Positions 25,895-34,006 of a DNA stretch of 64,000 nucleotides are shown here, piece after piece. Both the position numbers and the translations under genes were made by a program. The stretch covers positions 113,915-177,914 of the forward strand of contig CADAEH010000003.1 in the NCBI GenBank assembly GCA_902786855.1. Direction: 5' to 3'. Source of the DNA: an uncultured Eubacteriales bacterium. GTDB taxonomy: Bacteria > Bacillota > Clostridia > Peptostreptococcales > Anaerovoracaceae. The stretch's first letter is position 1, and the number at the start of each line of letters is the position of its first letter. The notes under the pieces were generated by a model. It saw nothing but the letters and a program-made list of their open reading frames with translations, was not told the origin of the DNA and made no database searches.

Positions 25895-26755
25895 TTACTC
25901 TGACTGAGCCGTTTCATCCAGAACATCGAACATGCTGACCGACGCTTGTCCGCTTTCATCTGCCACTTTTGAAGGATACTTCTTCTCGAAAGAGTACAGG
26001 ATCTCCATCTGCCTGCTGTCGAGGAAGTCGATCGCACCATATACAATATCTTCCGGTACACCATAATATGCCTCTGCGACCGAACCGGCCATTGCAGCTA
26101 TGGTATCGCTGTCTCCGCCGACAGATATCGCCAGTCTGATGGCATCTTCAAAGTCAACAGATTCAAAAAACGCTTCGAGGGCAACGGGAACGGATCCCTG
26201 GCAGCTGACATCGAACCTGTATGTCTCTCTTATATCATCAATAGAGAAGTCAAGATCATAATAGTTCTCCTCTATATACTTTTTCAGGTCTTCTTTGCAG
26301 GTGCCGGTTTTAGCCAGATAGACTGCTACAGCAATTGCTTCCGCACCCTTCATACCTTCAGGATGATCATGGCTGACTTTCGTTACCATGGACGAGAGTT
26401 CTTTCGCCTCTTCTATGCTGTCAGCTGCAAAGCCGCAAGGACTGACTCTCATTGCAGCACCATTTCCATAACTGCAATATGGCTTCGGGTCATCTGTCAT
26501 TATCCAGGAAATGAAGGTCCGGCCATATCCCGCGTTTCTATAGATCCTGCCGAGTTTCTGCATCCAGAAAACTGCATTTTCAGACAGGGATCCTATGTCG
26601 TCACCGCTCTCGAGTATTGCCTTGGCCACTGCAAGCGACATAATACTGTCATCGGTAGGACGGCACCGTTTATCGAACAGCCTGAAGTCTTTTGATTTAT
26701 GATTATGCCTTTCAAATCTTGAACCTACGATATCTCCTATAATTGCTCCTATCAT
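25895..26755 (-). CDS. ADP-ribosylglycohydrolase family protein
   Basis: The 286-residue protein starts with IGAIIGDIVGSRFE, has CRPTDDSIMSLAVAKAI (metal-binding Thr-Asp-Asp, near residue 38), and ends its core with SVGGDSDTIAAMAGSVAEAYYG (second metal site). This is the full signature of the ARH/DraG family, which removes ADP-ribose from proteins or nucleic acids using two Mg ions. I chose the ATG at 26755 because GGAGGGAC lies just upstream; a longer frame overlaps the KptA stop. It is directly downstream of KptA, suggesting it processes a KptA product or reaction. Confidence 0.88.
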   Translation of the reverse strand: MIGAIIGDIVGSRFERHNHKSKDFRLFDKRCRPTDDSIMSLAVAKAILESGDDIGSLSENAVFWMQKLGRIYRNAGYGRTFISWIMTDDPKPYCSYGNGAAMRVSPCGFAADSIEEAKELSSMVTKVSHDHPEGMKGAEAIAVAVYLAKTGTCKEDLKKYIEENYYDLDFSIDDIRETYRFDVSCQGSVPVALEAFFESVDFEDAIRLAISVGGDSDTIAAMAGSVAEAYYGVPEDIVYGAIDFLDSRQMEILYSFEKKYPSKVADESGQASVSMFDVLDETAQSE

Positions 26756-26799
26756 TGTCCCTCCATAAAGGAAAGTTGCCTTTGCAGAACCGTTCCGCT

Positions 26800-27336
26800 T
26801 CACCTCATTACGGAAAGGTATTCCTTAGGTACTTCATTTGTGAGCCACACTCCGTTCACTGATCGAAAGAATCTGTATCCATCGGCATGCATCGCTGCTG
26901 CATCCACAGTGTAGATGACCGGCTTTCCATGCCTCTGACCGACCTTTCTTGCGGTCTCAGCATCTGCCGAAAGATGTACATAGAGCCTGGATTTTGGGAT
27001 AAGGCCTTGAGCGTCTATCGATCCCTTATACTTGATGCCGGTCCCATGAAAAAGCACATCAGGGGGCACTACTTCCGGCAGTTCAACGTCTACGGGGATC
27101 GAGTGTCCCTGATTAGCTCTGATCAGAGTTTTGTCCTCGTTGAATGAGTACCGCTGTTTCTCATCCTCTGCAACGATGCGCTCCAGAGCGGCCATGTCCA
27201 GAGGGTGCGTCTTATTTACGCCTTTTATCAGGTCATCGACCACAGCCCAGCCATGCTCATCAAGCGTTATCCCGATGACTTCCGGCTTGTGCCTGAGTAT
27301 GAGGCTTATATATTTACTTGTACTTCTGTCACTCAT
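26800..27336 (-). CDS. kptA: RNA 2'-phosphotransferase KptA/Tpt1
   Basis: The 178-residue protein has the Tpt1/KptA layout. [16 protein letters not shown] is at the N-terminus (first Arg-His), GWAVVDDLI follows, and [19 protein letters not shown] occupies the middle. The C-terminal lobe has [25 protein letters not shown] and PVIYTVDA. In yeast the enzyme moves a 2'-phosphate from tRNA splice junctions to NAD+, releasing ADP-ribose 1''-2''-cyclic phosphate. Bacteria lack that splicing step, so its natural role here is open; known possibilities include RNA repair and ADP-ribosylation of nucleic acid ends. The neighbouring ARH gene supports an ADP-ribose theme. Confidence 0.9.
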   Translation of the reverse strand: MSDRSTSKYISLILRHKPEVIGITLDEHGWAVVDDLIKGVNKTHPLDMAALERIVAEDEKQRYSFNEDKTLIRANQGHSIPVDVELPEVVPPDVLFHGTGIKYKGSIDAQGLIPKSRLYVHLSADAETARKVGQRHGKPVIYTVDAAAMHADGYRFFRSVNGVWLTNEVPKEYLSVMR

Positions 27337-27352
27337 AGGATATCACCGCGAT

Positions 27353-28243
27353 TTAGAGCAAAATTGCGCCTTCGCCATATCTGACAGGCACATCGCCGAG
27401 CCTGTTTTGGAGGCGCTGTCTGGTATTCTTCACTTCCTCGAGCATAGCCTGCTTGTCTCTCGAAAGCCATCCCTGCATCCTGACCACATTGGATGGATGA
27501 AGTCCGAAGTACAGACAGTTTTCTACATCCAGCTCCCGGAGGAACAGCTCCTCTTCATCGATATGCTCGCCGAAAGTCGGTTCAGGAAACCTTCCTGTCT
27601 GCATATCATTGTAAAGCGGGCAGCCCGGATCTGCGTGGATCGTGCCTGTGAATATAAGGTATGGGCTGGTCTTGTTGATGAGCTCTGCAGTAGCTGAGGC
27701 ATTCTCTCTGGTCTTGCCGGCTCCGGCACCGCCGAATATGACATTCGCTCCGTAGTCCATGCCGGCAGCCCTGAGCCTGCCAAGCTCGTACAGGGCTTCC
27801 TTGCTGTCATAGCCCTTGTTCATCAGGACCAGAGCCTCATCGAGACCACTCTCAACACCTATATTCAGTTCATTGATGCCGAGACTCCTCAGGCGGACCA
27901 GTTCCTCGTCTGTTTTGCTCCTGATGTTATTGATGGACGCATACATAGCGATCGTCTCTACCGCAGGAAGGAACTCGTGCACAGCCTCTGCGATCTCCGC
28001 AAGCCTGTCCGCACTAAGAGCGAAAGGATCCCCGTTCTCGAGGAACACCCTTCTCGCACCCGGCACATAGGCTTTTGCCTCAGCCAGATCTGCCCTTATC
28101 TGTTCCATAGGCTCTACCGAAAAAGGTGTGTCTCTGTACATAGTGCAGAAAGAGCACTTATTGTGTGAGCAACCTATAGTCACCTGCAGCAACAGAGAAT
28201 TCGCCTCAAACGGAGGCCTGAAAGTCGTTCCGGTGTAGTTCAT
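27353..28243 (-). CDS. Radical SAM protein
   Basis: The 296-residue protein has a radical-SAM cluster motif, CSHNKCSFC (Cys spaced CxxxxCxxC), after LLLQVTIG. ENGDPFALSAD, the ELNIGVESGLDEAL strand and NVIFGGAGAGKTREN complete an Elp3-like core. It binds a 4Fe-4S cluster and SAM and starts radical chemistry. The substrate is not deducible; relatives are annotated only as radical SAM proteins. It lies 16 bases upstream of KptA on the same strand, so a KptA-ARH-radical SAM transcript is possible. Confidence 0.83.
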   Translation of the reverse strand: MNYTGTTFRPPFEANSLLLQVTIGCSHNKCSFCTMYRDTPFSVEPMEQIRADLAEAKAYVPGARRVFLENGDPFALSADRLAEIAEAVHEFLPAVETIAMYASINNIRSKTDEELVRLRSLGINELNIGVESGLDEALVLMNKGYDSKEALYELGRLRAAGMDYGANVIFGGAGAGKTRENASATAELINKTSPYLIFTGTIHADPGCPLYNDMQTGRFPEPTFGEHIDEEELFLRELDVENCLYFGLHPSNVVRMQGWLSRDKQAMLEEVKNTRQRLQNRLGDVPVRYGEGAILL

Positions 28244-28263
28244 ATTTTTTCTCTTTCATATAT

Positions 28264-28737
28264 TTAATCCCTTAGCATGTTTTGCTTTTCCATTGTGTTC
28301 GCTAGATCACCATATAATTCAGGATCAAGTTCATAATATATGACTTTTATTCGATATTGTCTGATTGCCTCAGCGATGTATGAATTTCCTTTTAATTGTT
28401 GTTCTTCCGCTTTACTGCAAACAATAATATACTTGCTGCAATCACCAACATTCTTTTCAAACAAATTCATTTTGAGTATATCAGCTGCTATTTTATGAAT
28501 CTGCGCGGACTTGAGTTTGCCCAAATGGCTATGGATCTCTCCTATAATTCTGGGATGTTCACAATAAATATCAGGCTTAATAGTGACATATGGATCATGT
28601 GATAATTCAATTATGTGATCCCTCACAATATCGGTAAGCCCATGCTCTTCCTTGAATCGATCGATAAGATAGGCCTCTATTGTTATTTGAGCATCTGATG
28701 TAGAATCTTTTTTTGTATATTTATTCATAACTGTCAT
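28264..28737 (-). CDS. PD-(D/E)xK-like small nuclease, partner of the HNH gene
   Basis: The 157-residue protein has a pattern that fits the PD-(D/E)xK fold: YVTIKPDIYCE, a hairpin, then IIGEIHSHLGKLKSAQIHKI (Asp, Glu, and a Lys-rich helix start), followed by KYIIVCSKAE as a core strand. The assignment is by eye. The start at 28737 forms an ATGA overlap with the stop of the HNH gene, so the two are translationally coupled and probably act together. This is the leftmost gene of the AT-rich island. Confidence 0.6.
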   Translation of the reverse strand: MTVMNKYTKKDSTSDAQITIEAYLIDRFKEEHGLTDIVRDHIIELSHDPYVTIKPDIYCEHPRIIGEIHSHLGKLKSAQIHKIAADILKMNLFEKNVGDCSKYIIVCSKAEEQQLKGNSYIAEAIRQYRIKVIYYELDPELYGDLANTMEKQNMLRD

Positions 28738-29834
28738 AGCTGATAAGTCCATCTTTTAAATCCCATATTACGTGCAGATTCATATATTGGAAGAAGCAGT
28801 TCTTCAAGCTGACTAGTAAAATGCTGTTCCGTCTGACCGTGTTTGTATAGGCGATATCTGACCTCTTCATTATTCAGATTCTCTCTTGCACATTTCTCAA
28901 ACAGAACTGAAGCTCTTTCATCCCTTCCTGTCAGAAGATATGCATCATACTCTGCATGTGCCAATCTACCGAAGTAGGTGTCCCAATCCGGAAGATTATT
29001 ACTCTTGCTGCTGTTTATGCTCTTCGATGTTGGGATCAGATTCCAAAGCTCATCGCTGGCAACATATGACCAAGGGACAAAATGATCAATCGACAGTCCA
29101 TGAGTTGTAAGTTCCACATCACTGTATATATCCCTAACATGTCCTTTATTGATCACATATTTCCAATAATTAGTTGCTGCAGTCAGCTTTCTCTCCTGCG
29201 GAGGATATATCTTATTCGATATCCCTGGCACTGACGGGTTCCTACGCTGCAGATAAGTTATCAGGTTAAAGTCAGTCCATCCAATAAGGATCCCCAGGTT
29301 GCTCTGCAGATATTCCATCCACGGCTCATTGATTATGATCCTGCTGTCTAGTGAACCATTATGTTCTATAAGGTACATGACTCCATCTTGTGAATTAATA
29401 TAGTCAGAAATGGCTCTTGTCCTGTACCAAAGCCTGGAGTCCGGTTTCGAAATCAGCGGAGCCTGGAGTCTGTATGGCACATTCTGTGACAGAACCTTCA
29501 TGAATTCTTTGAGTGACTTGTCATCACTTGTATGCAAATAAGAGAGAAGAACCTCCTCCTTTTCAGTCGGAAGGAAATTCTCTTTTTCCGCAATATACAA
29601 GACTGTCTTCTCAAGCGTATCTGCAGGGCCTAGGTTAAGCTTGTACTCGCTGACCATATACCAGGCGTCCACGATCATCCGCTCAATCAATTCGCGAAAA
29701 GAAATAGTGCTTCTTCCTTGCGCCACTTCGTACAGTATTGCTTTGAACCAGAAGAGCTTGTAGCTTTCACTCTTGTTGTCAAACAACCTTGCCAGACTAG
29801 CAGTATTCAGTTTTTCTGAATATGGGATCTGCAT
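28734..29834 (-). CDS. HNH endonuclease-domain protein
   Basis: The 366-residue protein has an HNH-type core at about residues 245-275: LSIDHFVPWSYVASDELWNL, then IPTSKSINSSKSNNLP (Asp-His pair, Asn, and downstream Asn/Lys). The long N-terminal part is helical with no domain I know. HNH proteins cut DNA with one metal ion. The gene overlaps the PD-(D/E)xK-like gene downstream, and GAAGGG upstream supports the start. With the UvrD-like helicase it gives a helicase-nuclease group typical of phage defence; the target is unknown. Confidence 0.72.
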   Translation of the reverse strand: MQIPYSEKLNTASLARLFDNKSESYKLFWFKAILYEVAQGRSTISFRELIERMIVDAWYMVSEYKLNLGPADTLEKTVLYIAEKENFLPTEKEEVLLSYLHTSDDKSLKEFMKVLSQNVPYRLQAPLISKPDSRLWYRTRAISDYINSQDGVMYLIEHNGSLDSRIIINEPWMEYLQSNLGILIGWTDFNLITYLQRRNPSVPGISNKIYPPQERKLTAATNYWKYVINKGHVRDIYSDVELTTHGLSIDHFVPWSYVASDELWNLIPTSKSINSSKSNNLPDWDTYFGRLAHAEYDAYLLTGRDERASVLFEKCARENLNNEEVRYRLYKHGQTEQHFTSQLEELLLPIYESARNMGFKRWTYQL

Positions 29835-29935
29835 TTATTCTTACCCTTCTACAATGAGATAAGCTAATGATTAGATTGTTGCTACAAGTTGATTTAATTC
29901 CATCTTTCTATCGCCATGGGTCTTATAAGCATCCT

Positions 29936-29961
29936 GCTTTATCCATGAACTTGCTCATATA
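29936..29961. repeat. 26-bp direct repeat, copy A
   Basis: This 26-base stretch matches 38847-38872 with one mismatch in the same orientation, 8911 bases apart. The copies bracket the genes at 29978-38817. On the minus strand each contains codons for YMSKF(M/I)DKA followed by a stop, so copy A is probably the tail of a second damaged gene copy. Confidence 0.7.
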
Positions 29962-29977
29962 GCACTACTTTATGAGC

Positions 29978-30571
29978 TTACTTAATCAATGGCTTCTCAG
30001 CATTCTTCGATTTAATCCAATCTTCAGTAATGCCTCTCAAATTCCTAGCTAAAAATTCCTGTGCATTTTTATTGTATTCTATCCTCACATATTCCCGACC
30101 TGGTTCACCACGAGTCTCAGTAATTAATCCCAGGGCAGTACCCTTTTCTGTCGGAATCCAGCTCTCTTTTCCTGAATCGTTAACTACTGCCTTGGTAATG
30201 TATCCATTAGCAGCTAACCACTTATTGACATTTGTAGCACTAATTATAGATGTATCTGGATCTCCAGTAAGCTCTGCAAACTGTTTCAAGACATACGAGA
30301 TTGGCTTATTACTTTGATAGATAAATTGCTCTAAGACTTCAAATGGGAATGATGCTGCGGCCCCGCTCTTTGATTGCTTGCCGCCAACTATACCACCATT
30401 TGCTCTAACAGCCTGAAGAACATCCTTAATGAAATACATAGATCTTATGACATTAGGATTATTCAGCACCTCGTTTTCTACCGGTTGATTTGAATAAGGT
30501 GCACGTCCATCGACCATTCTTTCAACATAAATGATCGCTTTTTCCAGTTTCTCTAAATCAAATTGTTTCAT
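29978..30571 (-). CDS. Hypothetical protein with winged-helix-like middle
   Basis: I do not recognise a family. The 197-residue protein (start at the ATG 30571, after a GGGGGG stretch) has a helical N-terminus (KLEKAIIYVERMVDGRAPYS). The central region has the look of a DNA-binding winged helix: ATNVNKWLAANGYITK followed by EKGTALGLI and a strand EYVRIEYNK. It sits 30 bases after the large UvrD-like helicase gene and before the HNH gene, all on the minus strand, so it is likely a third component or a regulator. Confidence 0.6.
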   Translation of the reverse strand: MKQFDLEKLEKAIIYVERMVDGRAPYSNQPVENEVLNNPNVIRSMYFIKDVLQAVRANGGIVGGKQSKSGAAASFPFEVLEQFIYQSNKPISYVLKQFAELTGDPDTSIISATNVNKWLAANGYITKAVVNDSGKESWIPTEKGTALGLITETRGEPGREYVRIEYNKNAQEFLARNLRGITEDWIKSKNAEKPLIK

Positions 30572-30601
30572 TGCTCTTTGCCCCCCGTTATCAATCAAAA
30601 T

Positions 30602-33600
30602 CTATCCAATCTTTTCAAGTTCTTTTCGTAATGCGTGAAGCTGCTGACTGGTCATTATTTCTCCATAATGCGTCCCATTATAAGTCGGATGAAGAACAGG
30701 GTACTGCCCTTTTGTTTGGAGAATGAAATTCTTTTTGATCAGCCATTCAATAATATACTTGATGTCTGCTCGATCTATATCTGATAGTTTTCCATAACCA
30801 TCGATTATATCCAAGTTTCCAGAGATGATCCTATTGTCCTTTGATTCTCGTAAAACATTGATCAGGACTGTTACTCCGTAATATTTCTTTTTACTAATAT
30901 CTGACAGAGTCTGAAGTATGGTCACGAGTATCTTATTGAGATCTTTTCCTCTATACAACACCGGCTTGATATCAGGTGCAGTTATGCGTACTCTCTGATA
31001 ATCATTGTTTGATGGTTCCTTTCTTTCATCGGATATTGTTCTCTCGCCAGTTTTCTGTGGTTCTTTAGGTTTATTATCTAATCCTTTAGGTATTATTATT
31101 GGTTCCGCAGGAGTATCGTCTTTAATATTCATATACTCATAGAAGTACTTTGGACCCATCATGCGCGAACAGCCGGTTCCATCTCTCTTGTAGTTGGTAC
31201 ATCCGAGCATAAATTGTGATTTTTCTTTTCCCGGCTTGACTATAAGGTATCCATCCCTGCACTGATCACATTTTATAATGGATAGCTTCCCTGCTTCATA
31301 CTTATTAGTCATAAAACCGCAGACTTCAGGTTCATTTGTACATATAAACAATTTTAACCCATATGCAGATTTATAGCGATACTGCAAAGGATATCCGCAC
31401 ATCGGGCAGGTCTTTTTATATGACGGGATGGCTGTAATGTCCTCGTTCCAGTCACCTTTTAAAACAACACTTTTGTAATCATGCTTGAGTTCGAGCAGGA
31501 ACTCGGAAGGATTCTGTTCTGGTGCAATGAAAAACACTCTGTTTTTAGTCCTTGTCATTGCTACATAGAACAGTCTTCTCTCTTCAGCATATTCGATCGA
31601 ACGGTCTTCTTTTATGACCAGGGACAGTACAGGATCATCCTCAATTTTTGCCGGAAAACCATATATTTCATTCCTTCCATTGACTATGATCACATTGTCA
31701 TAGCCAAGACCTTTTGAAGAGTGGGCTGTCAGGAATGTAATATTAAGCTGGGGGTATTTTACTGATCTCAGCCTTTTGCCCCTTGATGTATATTCGAACA
31801 AACCGCTTTTTTCCAGCCTGTCTCCATCAAACCCAAATCGCCCTATAAGAAGTATTGATGAATTAGCTGGTTTTTGCTCTGCTTTATTATATTCTATTAT
31901 CTGTTCTAATGCAGTTTCGACAGCATGTGCGATAGCATAGTTTGCTCCGCTGCGGTTGTCTCCATTCCGGTCTTTTCGTTTACTGTCGTATGTGTAAATG
32001 ATCACAGGATCTTCGATATGCTTACGAGCTATGAGGTCCTTTTGTATTTGTTCCTGATTCTTCTGTATAAATGCCCCTGCAATATCGATCACTTCTTGCG
32101 AATTGCGGTATGTCCTTACGATTTTGAGCAGCTTGGCATAGCCCATTTTCTCTGCGAATTTTGTAAAAAGTGTGATATCAGATCCGCTGAATGCATATAT
32201 GGACTGCCAGTCATCACCGACTGCTATTATCTTCGCGTCAGTTACCTTGTGAAGTGAAGTAACAAGATCGAATCTCTGCCTTGAAATGTCCTGATACTCA
32301 TCAACTATTACATATTTGAAATCGAGTTTCTGCTTCATGTCCTCGATCTCTCTGAGGATCCTATCAGACTCATTGATCATATCCTCGAAATCAACAGCAT
32401 TGTTTTCTTTCAGGAATCTCTCATACTCGAGATAGCAGTCCCGACATATATTCAGGAACAGCCTGGTACGCACGTTTTGTGTTGAATGATACATGCGATC
32501 AAAATCATCTGCTGTATATCCGTTGACTTTGAAGTTTGAAATAAATCTCATAACCAGAGACACCAGCTTCCGTATGTACCGGTTTTCTTCGGAAGTGATA
32601 AGTTTCTTCATTATCTCCTCCTTGGATCTCGGCCTGAGCTCAAATCCAGCCTTTATTAATTCTTCTTTCAGATGTTCCAGAAGCGGTCGACGGTCGTTAT
32701 ATGCAGAGTATGTATATATTAAATCGGTTCCATGTCTTCTATGCTGCCTGATCTTGTCATTGATAGCACGCTTATATGCGTTGAGTTCATCTTGAGAAAA
32801 GCGATCATTACGACCGTCCTCAGTAATACCAAAATGCTCCAGATATGATTCTTTGCCATCTTGTCTGATTAGAAAATCCGGAGTATATGGTTTGCGGGCA
32901 AATTGGATATCGTACCTATATAAAGGCTCGTAATCATAATCGATACCGTTAAGATACAGGAAATTGGCTATCTCTACTTCTTGAGCTGACCGCATTACCT
33001 CACTCTGAATGGTGACAGACTTGCGCGTCCTTATATCGATGACTTCCCTTTTGAAATCATCAAGCTCACTTCGTATGGTTGAGTAATTGGCCTTTGCCAG
33101 ATGATTAAAGAAATCATTGAGGTCCTTACCCTCAAACGGGGCATCAAAATACGAAGCAAAAAAGAGAATCAGATTATTAACAGTGCTTTCATTCTTTAGG
33201 ATGGTTTCACGAAAATAGTCCTGCAGAACTGTATAAAGCTTACCCTGATCGACTATGTTCAGTTTTTCAGGATTTTGCTTCCGTAGAATGGCATTGCCGG
33301 TAGAATGGAAGGTAGCAATAGGACAATCAATATGCAGATCGCCGGCAATACGCTGCTTTAGCTCATTGACTGCTTTGTTGGTATAGGATATGACCAAGAT
33401 CTGTCTGGGATCTATCCCTTGCTTGTCAACAAGATACTTGACCTTAGCTGCAACGGTAGTCGTTTTCCCTGCACCCGCACCTGCAATGACCAGACAATAG
33501 TCTTCATCAGTCAGAATAGCACGGCGCTGATCTTCATCAAGCTTGATTTCCGGATCACTCGCCTTCAGGATGTTATCGAGATAGTCTTTTTCCGATACCA

Positions 33601-33934
33601 TCTTGGATCTGATGAATTGCTCATTCTGCGAATCGATCAATGTCTGAAATGATTCACGTCTATTGAGAATAGCAGATATCCTATCCGCTGATGCCCCATT
33701 GCTGCGGCAGAACACATCAAAAGTACCGCTGTCCTTAAGCACCTTGAACCAAGCCAAAAGATCATCATACTTTGACAGAGCCTCACTATATTCACTTCTG
33801 GCAACATAATGATCAGCAGAAAGCAAGCTGCTCATCAGTGCATCAAGCTCAAATATTCTTTCCAGCTCAATAGAAACAGGCCTACTCGCCTGCTTCTTTT
33901 GTTTATTCCCAAATAATCGCTGCAAGAAACCCAT
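30602..33934 (-). CDS. UvrD-like helicase with PD-(D/E)xK insertion, zinc ribbons and RQC-like C-terminus
   Basis: This is an 1110-residue SF1A helicase. Motifs in order: IAGAGAGKTTTVAAK (Walker A, near residue 150), VISYTNKAVNELKQR, VDEYQDISRQRF (DEYQD, near 550), VGDDWQSIYAFSGSD, FLTAHSSKGLGYDNVI and RLFYVAMTRTKNRVF (motif VI). An insertion near 320-400 reads YTPDFLIRQDGKESYLEHFG, a nuclease-like PD...E pattern. After the motor lie two Cys4-type ribbons (CPMCGYPL and CDQCRDGY with partner Cys), then a winged-helix/RQC-like end. It likely unwinds and perhaps cuts foreign DNA. It leads the group ending in the HNH and PD-(D/E)xK genes. Confidence 0.85.
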   Translation of the reverse strand: MGFLQRLFGNKQKKQASRPVSIELERIFELDALMSSLLSADHYVARSEYSEALSKYDDLLAWFKVLKDSGTFDVFCRSNGASADRISAILNRRESFQTLIDSQNEQFIRSKMVSEKDYLDNILKASDPEIKLDEDQRRAILTDEDYCLVIAGAGAGKTTTVAAKVKYLVDKQGIDPRQILVISYTNKAVNELKQRIAGDLHIDCPIATFHSTGNAILRKQNPEKLNIVDQGKLYTVLQDYFRETILKNESTVNNLILFFASYFDAPFEGKDLNDFFNHLAKANYSTIRSELDDFKREVIDIRTRKSVTIQSEVMRSAQEVEIANFLYLNGIDYDYEPLYRYDIQFARKPYTPDFLIRQDGKESYLEHFGITEDGRNDRFSQDELNAYKRAINDKIRQHRRHGTDLIYTYSAYNDRRPLLEHLKEELIKAGFELRPRSKEEIMKKLITSEENRYIRKLVSLVMRFISNFKVNGYTADDFDRMYHSTQNVRTRLFLNICRDCYLEYERFLKENNAVDFEDMINESDRILREIEDMKQKLDFKYVIVDEYQDISRQRFDLVTSLHKVTDAKIIAVGDDWQSIYAFSGSDITLFTKFAEKMGYAKLLKIVRTYRNSQEVIDIAGAFIQKNQEQIQKDLIARKHIEDPVIIYTYDSKRKDRNGDNRSGANYAIAHAVETALEQIIEYNKAEQKPANSSILLIGRFGFDGDRLEKSGLFEYTSRGKRLRSVKYPQLNITFLTAHSSKGLGYDNVIIVNGRNEIYGFPAKIEDDPVLSLVIKEDRSIEYAEERRLFYVAMTRTKNRVFFIAPEQNPSEFLLELKHDYKSVVLKGDWNEDITAIPSYKKTCPMCGYPLQYRYKSAYGLKLFICTNEPEVCGFMTNKYEAGKLSIIKCDQCRDGYLIVKPGKEKSQFMLGCTNYKRDGTGCSRMMGPKYFYEYMNIKDDTPAEPIIIPKGLDNKPKEPQKTGERTISDERKEPSNNDYQRVRITAPDIKPVLYRGKDLNKILVTILQTLSDISKKKYYGVTVLINVLRESKDNRIISGNLDIIDGYGKLSDIDRADIKYIIEWLIKKNFILQTKGQYPVLHPTYNGTHYGEIMTSQQLHALRKELEKIG

Positions 33935-34006
33935 TTATAATTATGCCTACCCCTTTTTCACTAACAGTAGGTTTTCTAACTGTTGCCCTCTTAATATTCT
34001 TATTTA

